DNA from: Pseudomonadota bacterium
Lineage (GTDB): Bacteria; Pseudomonadota; Gammaproteobacteria; Xanthomonadales; Xanthomonadaceae
DNA: 53,903 nucleotides
Direction: 5' to 3'
Assembly: GCA_023388715.1 (NCBI GenBank)
Contig: JAEWFT010000006.1
Location: 1-53,903, forward strand
Position numbers and translations under genes: made by a program. This document shows positions 25,742 to 37,181 of the stretch, one piece after another. The notes beneath the pieces were generated by a model, which was not told the DNA's origin, searched no databases, and was given only the letters and a program-made list of their open reading frames with translations. Each line of letters opens with the position of its first letter. The first letter of the stretch is position 1.

Positions 25742-26875
25742 ATGTCGGTCCGCCGCATCAGCCCACGCGAAGCCCGCGACCTGCAGCACACCGGCGCGGT
25801 GCTCGTCGATGTCCGCGAAGCCCACGAGCGCGCGCTGGGGATGGCCGTGGACGCCGTCGGCGTCGCCCGTGGCGCCCTGGAGCAGGACCCACGTGAGTTC
25901 CTGCCCGATGCAACCCGGGGCGTCGTCCTGCTTTGCCAGAAGGGGCAGCGCTCGCTGCTGGCGGCCCGGGCGCTGGTGGCCGCGGGCTACGCGCACGTGG
26001 CATCCGTGGAAGGCGGCACCGAGGCCTGGGAAGCGGCGGGGCTGCCGATGCAACGGCCGGACATCGATGCCGATTTTTCCGAGCGCTACTCGCGCCAGCT
26101 GCGCCTGCCCGGATTCGGGCTTGGCGGCCAGCAGCGGCTGGCGGACGCCCGCGTGCTGCTGGTGGGGGCCGGTGGGCTCGGGTCGCCCGCCGCGTTCTAC
26201 CTGGCCGCCGCCGGGGTCGGCACCCTGCGGCTGGCCGACGACGACGTGGTCGACCGCAGCAACCTGCAGCGGCAGATCCTGCACGCCGAGGCACGGATCG
26301 GCATGCCGAAGGTGGAGTCCGCGGCTATCGCGCTGGCCGCCCTCAACCCGCGCACCCGGGTCGAGCCCCTGCGCGAGCGGATCACCGCCGCCAATGTCGA
26401 GCGCGCGTTGGAAGGGGTGGACCTGGTGGTGGACGGCGCCGACAACTTCCCGGTGCGCTACCTGCTCAACGATGCCTGCGTGAAGCTCGGGCTGCCGCTG
26501 GTGTACGGCGCGGTGCACCGCTTCGAGGGCCAGGTCAGCGTGTTCGACGCGGGGCGCCAGCGCGGCGTGGCGCCCTGCTACCGCTGCCTGTTCCCGCAGC
26601 CGCCGTCGGCGGAGGACGCCCCCAACTGCGCCGAGGCCGGCGTGCTTGGGGTACTCCCCGGCATCATCGGGCTGCTGCAGGCGACCGAGGCGATCAAGCT
26701 GCTGGCGGGCATCGGTGAGCCGCTGGCCGGTCGCCTGCTGCAGGTGGACGCGCTGGGCATGCGCTTTCGCGAACTGCGGCTGGCGGCGGATCCGCAATGT
26801 GGCGTGTGCGCGCCGGGACGCACGTTTCCCGGTTACATCGATTACGACGCGTTCTGCGCAGGAGGCGAGGGATGA
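25742..26875 (+). CDS. rhodanese-ThiF/MoeB fusion (sulfur-carrier adenylyltransferase)
   Basis: A 377-residue fusion. Residues 1-105 are a rhodanese domain with nucleophile C65 (LLCQKGQRS). Residues 112-377 are an E1-like adenylyltransferase with GAGGLGS (from 142), the acceptor-region C296 (NCAEAG) and zinc cysteines C279, C282, C353 and C356. It should activate and possibly sulfurate a ThiS/MoaD-like carrier. In eukaryotic MOCS3/Uba4 the rhodanese domain is at the C-terminus, so the order is reversed here. Placement after moeA suggests a MoeB role. Confidence 0.92.
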   Translation: MSVRRISPREARDLQHTGAVLVDVREAHERALGMAVDAVGVARGALEQDPREFLPDATRGVVLLCQKGQRSLLAARALVAAGYAHVASVEGGTEAWEAAGLPMQRPDIDADFSERYSRQLRLPGFGLGGQQRLADARVLLVGAGGLGSPAAFYLAAAGVGTLRLADDDVVDRSNLQRQILHAEARIGMPKVESAAIALAALNPRTRVEPLRERITAANVERALEGVDLVVDGADNFPVRYLLNDACVKLGLPLVYGAVHRFEGQVSVFDAGRQRGVAPCYRCLFPQPPSAEDAPNCAEAGVLGVLPGIIGLLQATEAIKLLAGIGEPLAGRLLQVDALGMRFRELRLAADPQCGVCAPGRTFPGYIDYDAFCAGGEG

Positions 26876-27903
26876 GGGTAGGGATGGCGAAGCTGTTGGC
26901 AGGCCTGCCGCTGGTGCTTGCGCTGTGGTGGGGCGGTGGCGCGGCGCTTGCGGCGGATCGCTGCCCGGTCCTGCGCGCCCAGCAGTCGGATCCCCTGGTG
27001 GCGACCCGCATCGCCGCCATCGCGTGCGACGAGCACATCCGCTGGAACCGGCCGTTCATCGATCCCGAGGGCCGGATCGCGAGCTTCACCTCGCATGAAG
27101 CCGAGGCCAGCGGGCTTGCCGATGGCGGCGCGCCGTGGCGGCGCGTTTCGCGCTACTGGCAGGAGGCAGGCCTGCTCGGGCAGGTCGCGCAGCGCAGCGG
27201 GGCCAGCGACTGCGCCTACGCCGCCGCGAACCCCGCATACACGGGAATGGGGTGTCGCGGCTTCGTGGTGGATAGCGCTTGGTCCGCCGCGTTCGTGAGC
27301 TGGGTGATGCAACGGGCGGGACTGCCCGGGTTCCGGCATTCCGCCAGCCATTTCGATTTCGTGCGCGCCGCGCGCACCGCGCCTGCCTCCAGTCCGTACG
27401 CGTACATGGAGCCACTCGGCACGCCGCCGGCGGTGGGCGACATGCTCTGCTACGTGCGCGGCAACCGCGTGCAGGGGCACCGCGGCCTGACCGCGATCAT
27501 CGACGGCGGCGCCAGTGGCCTTGCGATGCATTGCGACATCGTGGCGGCGGCGGGATCGGGCAAGGCGTACCTGATCGGCGGCAACCTCAACCAGGCGGTG
27601 TCGATGCGGGTCATGAACCTCAACGCCAACGGGCAGTGGTGGGGGCTGCCGGTGCGCAGCGACGGCGACGTCCAGTGTTCGCCGGATACCGCCGCGGCCT
27701 GCAACTTCCACCGGCAGGACTGGGCGGTGCTGCTCAAGCTCAAGCCGCAGGAGGAGCTTGCGAGGCTGGGACCGGTCTCGCCGCCTCGGCTGCAGCCGGT
27801 GGCAACGCTGCAGCAGTGCTGCGTGAACTGCGTGGTGGGCTCCGGCGTGCCGCGCTGCCCGTCGGCCTCCTCGCCGCGCGCGCAACCGGGGCAGGACGAG
27901 TAG
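26872..27903 (+). CDS. exported DUF2272-family protein
   Basis: A 343-residue protein with a signal peptide (LLAGLPLVLALWWGGGAALAA). A central domain is like DUF2272, with DSAWSAAFVSWVMQRAG and later GHRGLTAIIDG. This arrangement resembles CHAP/NlpC-type hydrolases, but no catalytic cysteine stands at the usual place, so activity is uncertain. The C-terminal ~60 residues are Pro/Cys-rich. The ATG overlaps the stop of the rhodanese/ThiF gene (ATGA) with GGAGG upstream, so it is translationally coupled. A link with molybdenum cofactor is not otherwise evident. Confidence 0.8.
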   Translation: MRVGMAKLLAGLPLVLALWWGGGAALAADRCPVLRAQQSDPLVATRIAAIACDEHIRWNRPFIDPEGRIASFTSHEAEASGLADGGAPWRRVSRYWQEAGLLGQVAQRSGASDCAYAAANPAYTGMGCRGFVVDSAWSAAFVSWVMQRAGLPGFRHSASHFDFVRAARTAPASSPYAYMEPLGTPPAVGDMLCYVRGNRVQGHRGLTAIIDGGASGLAMHCDIVAAAGSGKAYLIGGNLNQAVSMRVMNLNANGQWWGLPVRSDGDVQCSPDTAAACNFHRQDWAVLLKLKPQEELARLGPVSPPRLQPVATLQQCCVNCVVGSGVPRCPSASSPRAQPGQDE

Positions 27904-27911
27904 CGCCGCCG

Positions 27912-28211
27912 TCAGTCGCGCGGGCGCGCGGCCTCGAACGCGGCCAGCTGCTCCGGCGTCGCCTCGCGCTGGTGCAGGGCCTTGAACTGCGCGAAGGGCA
28001 TGCCATAGACCATCTCCCGCGCCTGCTCCCGGTCCATCGCCAGCCCGCGTTCGGCGGCCGCCTCGCGGTACCAGTCGGCCAGGCAGTTGCGGCAGAAGCC
28101 GGCGAGGATCATCAGGTCGATGTTCTGCACGTCGGGCCGCTGGACCATCAGGTGCTCGCGCAGGCGCCGGAAGGCGGCGGCTTCCAGGGCGGTGGTGTCG
28201 GTGGGGTCCAT
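27912..28211 (-). CDS. DUF1244-family protein
   Basis: A 99-residue cytoplasmic protein with the family core IDLMILAGFCRNCLADWYREAA followed by an acidic/basic helix. DUF1244 proteins are small helical proteins of unknown function, widespread in proteobacteria; the NxDLMxLAGFCRNCLxxWY block is diagnostic. The frame is open to 28319, but the ATG at 28211 gives the usual length. Divergent from folD, with 55 bases between the starts. Confidence 0.88.
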   Translation of the reverse strand: MDPTDTTALEAAAFRRLREHLMVQRPDVQNIDLMILAGFCRNCLADWYREAAAERGLAMDREQAREMVYGMPFAQFKALHQREATPEQLAAFEAARPRD

Positions 28212-28266
28212 GTCGGGCTCCGCGGTGGGCGATAATGCGCGCCCGACTGTAGCGCATCGCCTCCAC

Positions 28267-29136
28267 ATGACCGCCAAGATCCTCGACGGCAAGCGCATCG
28301 CCGACGACCTGCTGGGCAACCTCCGCGTGCAGGTCGAGGCGCGCGTGGCTGCGGGCCTGCCTCGCCCGGGGCTGGCGGTGGTGCTGGTGGGCAGCGACGC
28401 GGCCAGCCAGAGCTACGTCCGCAACAAGCGCCGCGCGGCGCAGAAGGTGGGCATCGAGGCCTTCGATTACGACCTGCCGGCGGGCACCAGCGAGGCCGAG
28501 CTGCTGGCGCTGATCGATCGGCTCAACGCCGATCCCAAGGTGCACGGGATCCTCGTCCAGCTGCCGCTGCCGGGCATCGGCGATGCCAGCAAGCTGATCG
28601 AGCGCATCGATCCCGACAAGGACGTGGACGGCTTCCACCCGCAGAACGTGGGCCACCTGGCGCTTCGCCAGTTCGGCCTGCGCCCGTGCACGCCGCGCGG
28701 CATCACTACGCTGCTGGCCTACACCGACCGCCCGGTGCGCGGGCAGAGCGCCACCATCATCGGCGTGTCGAACCATGTCGGCCGGCCGATGGCGCTGGAG
28801 CTGCTGATCGCCGGCTGCACGGTCACCAGCTGCCACAAGTTCACGCCGCTTGATGTGCTGGAAGCGGCGGTGCGTGGCGCCGACATCCTGGTGGTCGCGG
28901 TGGGCAGGCCGTGCCTGATCCCGGGCGACTGGGTCAAGCCGGGCGCGGTGGTGATCGACGTGGGCATCAACCGTCTGGACGACGGGCGGCTGGTGGGCGA
29001 CGTGGGCTTCGAGGCGGCCTCGCAGCGCGCCAGCTGGATCACCCCGGTGCCGGGAGGCGTCGGGCCGATGACGGTGGCCACGCTGATGCAGAACACGCTG
29101 GAGGCAGCGGAACTGGCCGACCAGAAAACCAGCTGA
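28267..29136 (+). CDS. folD: bifunctional methylenetetrahydrofolate dehydrogenase/cyclohydrolase
   Basis: A 289-residue cytosolic enzyme of one-carbon metabolism converting 5,10-methylene-THF to 10-formyl-THF. Motifs: SYVRNKRRAAQKVGI (catalytic Lys region), VQLPLPG, DVDGFHPQNVGHL, the cofactor loop IGVSNHVGRPMA, and the C-terminal TPVPGGVGPMTVATL. The ATG at 28267 is the conserved start; a GATAAT -10-like hexamer is at 28231-28236. Supplies formyl groups for purines, fitting guaB-guaA downstream. Confidence 0.96.
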   Translation: MTAKILDGKRIADDLLGNLRVQVEARVAAGLPRPGLAVVLVGSDAASQSYVRNKRRAAQKVGIEAFDYDLPAGTSEAELLALIDRLNADPKVHGILVQLPLPGIGDASKLIERIDPDKDVDGFHPQNVGHLALRQFGLRPCTPRGITTLLAYTDRPVRGQSATIIGVSNHVGRPMALELLIAGCTVTSCHKFTPLDVLEAAVRGADILVVAVGRPCLIPGDWVKPGAVVIDVGINRLDDGRLVGDVGFEAASQRASWITPVPGGVGPMTVATLMQNTLEAAELADQKTS

Positions 29137-29159
29137 GGAGCGGATGCGGCACCGGGTGA

Positions 29160-29218
29160 AGCCTGATGCCGCCGCAAGTCGCTCCCCGATACTCGCTTTG
29201 TTGCGACGGCATCAGGCT
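29160..29218. repeat. 18-bp inverted repeat between folD and guaB
   Basis: Arms at 29160-29177 and 29201-29218 (AGCCTGATGCCGCCGCAA against its complement) pair with one mismatch across a 23-base loop, 23 bases after the folD stop. There is no U-tract. It could be a REP-like palindrome or an mRNA-stabilising hairpin; the intergenic region (190 bases) otherwise holds only the guaB promoter region. Confidence 0.6.
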
Positions 29219-29288
29219 CCACCCTCACGGTTGCGATGGCGCCGAACCGGGCTTCCGCTGGTTCGAAAAGGTGGCGCCGGCAGTTTGA

Positions 29289-29294
29289 TACAAT
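29289..29294 (+). promoter_or_regulatory. -10 element of guaB
   Basis: TACAAT, 33 bases upstream of the guaB ATG. A TTCGAA sequence at 29262-29267 is the only -35-like candidate, and its 21-base spacing is poor. Confidence 0.4.
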
Positions 29295-29326
29295 GGCGCG
29301 CTTCCCCAACACCCCCGGGACTGCCG

Positions 29327-30787
<1,461 letters not shown>

Positions 30788-30805
30788 GACAAGCGGTTTG
30801 CCCTG

Positions 30806-30885
30806 GTGGGAGCGGCTTCAGCCGCGAGGCTCCCCCCGCAAGCGCGATCGGTGCAACAAGAGCCCGCGGCCGAAGCCGCTCCCAC
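30806..30885. repeat. paired REP-like element (BIME-like) between guaB and guaA
   Basis: Two copies of a REP-type unit face each other: GTGGGAGCGGCTTC at 30806-30819 and its reverse complement at 30872-30885. Similarity extends inward (GCCGCGAGGCT against GCCGCGGGCT on the other strand). Such units are common in Xanthomonadaceae intergenic DNA and are mobilised by RAYT transposases; no RAYT gene is visible here. Within the guaBA transcript it would form a large hairpin. Confidence 0.8.
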
Positions 30886-30894
30886 GTGAAGCCC

Positions 30895-32454
<1,560 letters not shown>

Positions 32455-32536
32455 ACGGCCTGCTCGCGCACCACTGGTGCGTCAGCCGCCCGTCGCCCCG
32501 TCGAAGTGGCGGGGCCGGGGCAAAGGGGCGAGGACC

Positions 32537-33022
32537 GTGACGTCGCCTGAGTCGCAAACGGAGCTTGACCAGCACTGGATGCGCCAGGCGCTGGCGCTTG
32601 CCGAACGGGCGCGCGACGAGGACGACGAAATCCCCGTTGGCGCACTGTTGGTCGATGCCGAAGGCAACGTCGTCGGCGAGGGCTGGAACCGCAACATCGT
32701 CGAGCACGACCCCTCCGCGCATGCCGAGATCGTGGCCATGCGCCGCGCCGGTCAGGCGCTCGGCAACCACCGGCTGGTCGGCTGCACGCTCTACGTCACA
32801 CTCGAACCCTGCGCGATGTGCGCCATGGCGATCGTGCATGCGCGGTTGGCGCGGGTCGTGTACGGCGCCGCCGATCCGAAGACCGGCGCGGCCGGCAGCG
32901 TGTTCGACCTGCTCTCCGACCCGCGCCACAACCACCGCGTCGAGGTCGTGGGCGGCGTGCTGGGGGCGGACGCCGGCGCGTTGCTGACCGGCTATTTCCG
33001 CACCAAGCGGGGCAAGGCTTAG
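32537..33022 (+). CDS. tadA: tRNA-specific adenosine deaminase
   Basis: A 161-residue zinc deaminase that converts A34 to inosine in tRNA-Arg(ACG). The catalytic HAE is at residues 62-64 and the zinc cysteines C92 and C95 are in PCAMC. The start is taken as the GTG at 32537 with GAGGA just upstream; the frame is open to 32477. The 82 bases after guaA contain a CGCACCA/TGGTGCG palindrome (32467-32481) but no gene. It converges on the DUF2721 gene and their stop regions overlap by four bases. Confidence 0.93.
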   Translation: MTSPESQTELDQHWMRQALALAERARDEDDEIPVGALLVDAEGNVVGEGWNRNIVEHDPSAHAEIVAMRRAGQALGNHRLVGCTLYVTLEPCAMCAMAIVHARLARVVYGAADPKTGAAGSVFDLLSDPRHNHRVEVVGGVLGADAGALLTGYFRTKRGKA

Positions 33023-33480
33023 CCGCGGCGGCGGCAGAGTTCCTGGTCGAGTTCGTCGTCGAAGCTGCGCACCGCAAGCCGCACTTCGCGGCCCATCGCC
33101 ATGCTGGCCGCCAGCAGCGCAAGCACGCCGAGCACCGCCAGCAACGTGGGCACGGCCCCCAGGCGGAAGCCGAGGAAGGCATCGGCGGCCAGCGCCAGGC
33201 TGGTGCCGACGAAGCTGGCCAGGCTGGCATATAGGAAGCGGCAGGCGCGCAGCACCAGGTGCGCGCGCTCGCGGTGGCGGCGGATCTGCAGGTCGCGCTG
33301 CTCGCGATCGGGGGCGTCGTCCTCCCACGCCTTGATCAGGCTGCGCAGGCGATCCACCACTCGCGCCAGCCGCGTGTTGGCCGAGGCGAGCAGGGCCGCG
33401 GTGGCGGTCAGGAAGAACGCCGGCGCCAGCATCGCGGTGAGGATGGCGTAGTGCCCGGCGGGCAGGAGTGCGTCCGGCAT
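33019..33480 (-). CDS. DUF2721-family membrane protein
   Basis: A 153-residue inner-membrane protein with a first helix (YAILTAMLAPAFFLTATAALLASAN) followed by the diagnostic TRLARVVDRLRSL, a basic cytoplasmic segment rich in Arg and Glu, then two more helices. DUF2721 proteins have no known function. The ATG at 33480 is preferred over open frame to 33552 because AAGG precedes it and it begins at the family N-terminus. Divergent from orn with 124 bases between the starts. Confidence 0.85.
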   Translation of the reverse strand: MPDALLPAGHYAILTAMLAPAFFLTATAALLASANTRLARVVDRLRSLIKAWEDDAPDREQRDLQIRRHRERAHLVLRACRFLYASLASFVGTSLALAADAFLGFRLGAVPTLLAVLGVLALLAASMAMGREVRLAVRSFDDELDQELCRRRG

Positions 33481-33604
33481 GTGGCAGCCTTCGGGGGAGC
33501 GGCCTCCATCATGCGCGCCCGGCGCCGCGCGGGCGAGCGCGGGCGATGGCATTACCCTTGCTTTCGCCAGTTATCATCTGCCTCCCTGCCTTGCGCCTAT
33601 CCCG

Positions 33605-34171
33605 ATGACCAGCGATCCCGCACACGACCGGCTGATCTGGATCGACCTGGAGATGACCGGCCTCGATACCGCGCGCGACGGCATCCTCGAGATCGCAACG
33701 GTGGTCACCGACGGCCAGCTCAACGTGCTTGCCGAGGGGCCGGATCTCGCGATTTCGCATCCGCTGGCGACGCTGGAGGCGATGGACGACTGGAACCGCA
33801 ACCAGCATGCCGGCTCCGGGCTGTGGCGGCGGGTGCTGGAGCAGGGCGTGCCGCTGGCCGAGGCGGAGCGGGCGACCCTCGCGTTCCTGCGCGCCTGGGT
33901 GCCTGCCAACGCATCGCCCATGTGCGGCAATTCGATCTGCCAGGACCGTCGTTTCCTGCACCGCCTGATGCCGGCGCTGGAGCAGCACTTCCACTACCGC
34001 AACCTCGATGTCAGCACCATCAAGGAACTGGCGCGGCGCTGGGCGCCGGGCGTGTTTGCCGGCTTCGACAAGCAGTCCGCGCACACCGCGATGAGCGATG
34101 TCCACGACTCGATCGCGGAGCTGCGCCATTACCGCCAGTTCATGGGGGCGCTGGCGGGCGCGGCCCAGTAG
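33605..34171 (+). CDS. orn: oligoribonuclease
   Basis: A 188-residue DEDD 3'-5' exonuclease that degrades two- to five-base RNAs and the pGpG product of cyclic-di-GMP breakdown. Catalytic residues D14 and E16 lie in WIDLEMTG; later motifs are NSICQDRRFL and the C-terminal HTAMSDVHDSI. It directly precedes a diguanylate cyclase gene, an apt neighbour because Orn clears pGpG, although this may be coincidence. Confidence 0.96.
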   Translation: MTSDPAHDRLIWIDLEMTGLDTARDGILEIATVVTDGQLNVLAEGPDLAISHPLATLEAMDDWNRNQHAGSGLWRRVLEQGVPLAEAERATLAFLRAWVPANASPMCGNSICQDRRFLHRLMPALEQHFHYRNLDVSTIKELARRWAPGVFAGFDKQSAHTAMSDVHDSIAELRHYRQFMGALAGAAQ

Positions 34172-34193
34172 TGGACCCGTCCCCGGCACCGCG

Positions 34194-37163
34194 GTGGAGC
34201 GCGTGCGTCGCTGGCTGAGGGCCGCGGCGCTGCTGGCGCTGGCCGCGTGTTGCGTGCCCGTCGCCCCCGCGCTTGCGGCCGACAAGCCGCTCACCGCCTA
34301 TAACCGCGAGCTGTGGACCACCCGCCAGGGGTTGCCGCACAACCAGGTCAACGCCATCGCGCAGACCGCGGACGGCTACCTCTGGCTGGGTACCTGGGAA
34401 GGCCTGGTGCGCTACAACGGGCTGGAGTTCCACACGTTCGAGCGCGCCAATACCCCAGCACTGCACGACAACGGCATCCGCTCGGTGCGCGCCGCGTCCG
34501 ATGGCAGCGTGGTGGTGGGCACCTCCCGTGGCGGCGTGTCGATCCTGAGCGGCACTCGCTGGCGTCACCTGGGCATGGACGATGGCCTCGCCCAGGACGA
34601 GATCATGGATGCGCTGCAGGATCGCCGCGGCCGGGTGTGGGTGGCGACCGAGAGCGCCGGCGTCACCCGCCTCGAGGGTGGCCGCGCCGTGCAGTTCAAC
34701 ACCCGCACCGGGCTCCCCAGCGACATCACCTACGGGCTGCTGGAGGACCGCGACGGGACGATATGGATTGCTACCGCCGCCGGCCTGGTGCATGTCCGCG
34801 GTGATCGCCTCCACGTGATCGGCGAGGACGCGGGTTTGCCGCGCGCGCCCGCGTTCCACGCGATCCAGCTGCGCGACGGCGACATCCTGGTCGGCACCGA
34901 GCGCGGCGCCTACCGCGGGCGGGCGGGGCGCTTCCGGCCGTTGTCCGAGGCGCTGCCGGCCGACGGCGTGCCGAGCCTTGCGCAGGACGCGCTTGGCAAC
35001 ATCTGGATCGGCACCATCAACAACGGGTTGCTGCGGCTGGTCGGGGGGCGGGTGGAAGCGTTCACCGCGCCGCAGGGGCTGCCCAACAACCGCGTCGCCT
35101 CGCTGCAGGTCGACGCCGAGGGCAGCCTGTGGGCCGGCACCAATTCGGGCCTGCTGCGCTTGAGCGATGCGCCGTTCACCAGCTGGAACCGCGACCATGG
35201 CCTGACCGACGACTACGTGCGCACCCTGGTGCAGGCGCCGGGGGGCGGCATCTGGGTCGGCACCGGGCGCGGGCTGAACCTGTGGCGCGACAACGAGGTG
35301 GTCGAGCGCTACACCGCGGCGGACGGCCTGCCCGGCGACTCGATCCTCAGCCTGATGCCCTCCCGGGACGGCAGCCTGTGGGTGGGCAGCTACACGGTGG
35401 GCGCGTTCCGCCTGCGCGGCGGCAAGGTGGTCGAGCACTTCGACAATGCCGGCGGCATGCCGGGCAGCAACCAGGTGCGTGCGCTGGCCGAAACCGATGA
35501 CGGCACGCTCTGGATCGGCACCACGCGCGGGCTGGCACGCCGTCGCGACGGCGTGTTCCGGAAGTTCACGATGGCCGAGGGCATGCCGCGCGATTTCGTG
35601 ATCTCGCTGCACGTGGCGCGCGACGGCAACCTGTGGGTCGGCACCGCGAACGGGGCGGCGCGCATCGTGGGCGACAAGGTCGAAGCCCTGGATATCCACG
35701 CCATGAACGGCGCGCAGGATGTGTTCGGTTTCCACGAGGACGCCGACGGCACGCTGTGGATGGCCACCGACCGCGGACTGCTGCGCTACCGCAATGGTCG
35801 CCTGCACGGCATCGGGATCGCCCATGGGCTGCCCGTGGACACCCTGTTCGCGGTCGTCGACGACGGGCTCGCCACGTTCTGGCTGACCTCCAACCGCGGC
35901 GTGCTGCGGGTGGCGCGCGCGCAGGTCGAGGCGGTGATGGCAGGGCGGCAGGCGACCCTGTCGGTCGACCACTACGGCGAGGCCGACGGCCTGGTCAGCG
36001 CGCAATGCAATGGCGGGTCCGGGCCGGCGGCGTTGCGCGACACCGGCGGCAACGTCTGGGTCGCCACTGCACGCGGCGCCGCGGTGGTGTCGCCGCGGCA
36101 ACTGCACAGCTATCGCCACGTGTTGCCGCGGGTGGCGCTGGAGCAGGTGCTGGCCAACGACAAGCCGGTACCGCTTGGCGCGTCGCTGCGGCTGCCGGCA
36201 GGCACCAGCAAGCTCGAGTTCCGGTACGCGGCGCTGAGTTTCCTGGCGCCGCGTTTCCTGCAGTACCGGCACCGGCTCGATGGGGTGGACACGGAGTGGC
36301 GCGAGCGCGGCAACGAGCGCGTGGTGCAGTACACCAACCTCGGCGCGGGCAGCTACCGCTTCCACGTCAATGTCTCCGCGCCCCGCCTGGGACACGGCTG
36401 GAGCGATGAGGTGACCTCGATCGACGTCGAGATCGCCCCGCATCCGTGGCAACGCACCGGCGTGCAGGCGGGGCTTGCGATTGCGCTGTTGCTGCTCGGG
36501 TATGGCGCGTATCGCTGGCACCTTGGCACCCTGCGCAAGCGCGCTTCGCAGCTGGAGCAGGTGGTCGAGCGCCGCACCGAGGACCTGCGCCAGCAGACAC
36601 GGCGGCTGCGCGATGCCGACGCCGAGAAATCCAGCCTGCTGCAACGGCTGCGCCAGCAGTCCGAAGCGTTCGAGCGGATGGCGCTGGAGGACGCGCTGAC
36701 CGGCATCGGCAACCGCCGCAGTTTCGACCGCCAGCTTGGGCATGCGTTCAAGCGTGCGGTGGAGGCGGGCATGCCGATGAGCTTCGCCCTGTTCGACATC
36801 GACGACTTCAAGCGGCTCAACGACCTGCATTCGCACGATGCCGGCGACCGCGCACTGATCGCCGTGGCCCACGCGCTGCGGGATGGGCTGGGCGAGAAGG
36901 GCGAGGTGGCGCGCTGGGGTGGCGAGGAGTTCGCGGTGCTGCTGCCGGACATGCCGCTGCCCGCCGCCCGCGAGCTCTGCGAGCAGCTGCGGGCGCGGGT
37001 GGAGGCGATCGATTGCAGCGCCTACGCGCCCGGCTGGGCGCTGACCATCAGCGGCGGCGTCACCGAGCGCACCGGCGTCACCCACCACGAGCGCCTGGTG
37101 GGGCGGGCGGACGCGCTCCTGTACGAGGCCAAGCACGCCGGGCGCAACCGCATCTGCGGCTGA
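34194..37163 (+). CDS. two-component-regulator-propeller sensor diguanylate cyclase
   Basis: A 989-residue sensor. Order: signal sequence; about 14 propeller blades of the form DGTLWIGT (two seven-bladed domains, residues ~30-655); Y_Y_Y domain (~666-748); one membrane helix (~757-776); coiled coil; cytoplasmic GGDEF domain with FDIDDFKRLND and the active GGEEF at 909-913. The residues where the RxxD inhibitory site should lie read GEKG, so product inhibition is probably lost. The start is a GTG; 34194 and 34203 are both possible. Ligand unknown; such propellers often bind saccharides. Confidence 0.9.
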   Translation: MERVRRWLRAAALLALAACCVPVAPALAADKPLTAYNRELWTTRQGLPHNQVNAIAQTADGYLWLGTWEGLVRYNGLEFHTFERANTPALHDNGIRSVRAASDGSVVVGTSRGGVSILSGTRWRHLGMDDGLAQDEIMDALQDRRGRVWVATESAGVTRLEGGRAVQFNTRTGLPSDITYGLLEDRDGTIWIATAAGLVHVRGDRLHVIGEDAGLPRAPAFHAIQLRDGDILVGTERGAYRGRAGRFRPLSEALPADGVPSLAQDALGNIWIGTINNGLLRLVGGRVEAFTAPQGLPNNRVASLQVDAEGSLWAGTNSGLLRLSDAPFTSWNRDHGLTDDYVRTLVQAPGGGIWVGTGRGLNLWRDNEVVERYTAADGLPGDSILSLMPSRDGSLWVGSYTVGAFRLRGGKVVEHFDNAGGMPGSNQVRALAETDDGTLWIGTTRGLARRRDGVFRKFTMAEGMPRDFVISLHVARDGNLWVGTANGAARIVGDKVEALDIHAMNGAQDVFGFHEDADGTLWMATDRGLLRYRNGRLHGIGIAHGLPVDTLFAVVDDGLATFWLTSNRGVLRVARAQVEAVMAGRQATLSVDHYGEADGLVSAQCNGGSGPAALRDTGGNVWVATARGAAVVSPRQLHSYRHVLPRVALEQVLANDKPVPLGASLRLPAGTSKLEFRYAALSFLAPRFLQYRHRLDGVDTEWRERGNERVVQYTNLGAGSYRFHVNVSAPRLGHGWSDEVTSIDVEIAPHPWQRTGVQAGLAIALLLLGYGAYRWHLGTLRKRASQLEQVVERRTEDLRQQTRRLRDADAEKSSLLQRLRQQSEAFERMALEDALTGIGNRRSFDRQLGHAFKRAVEAGMPMSFALFDIDDFKRLNDLHSHDAGDRALIAVAHALRDGLGEKGEVARWGGEEFAVLLPDMPLPAARELCEQLRARVEAIDCSAYAPGWALTISGGVTERTGVTHHERLVGRADALLYEAKHAGRNRICG

Positions 37164-37181
37164 CCCGGCGGCGCGGCGCGC

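Noticed and set aside
28761..28790. Altered cofactor loop in FolD (GVSN rather than GRS)
   Set aside because: E. coli FolD has GASN at the same place, so this is ordinary variation.
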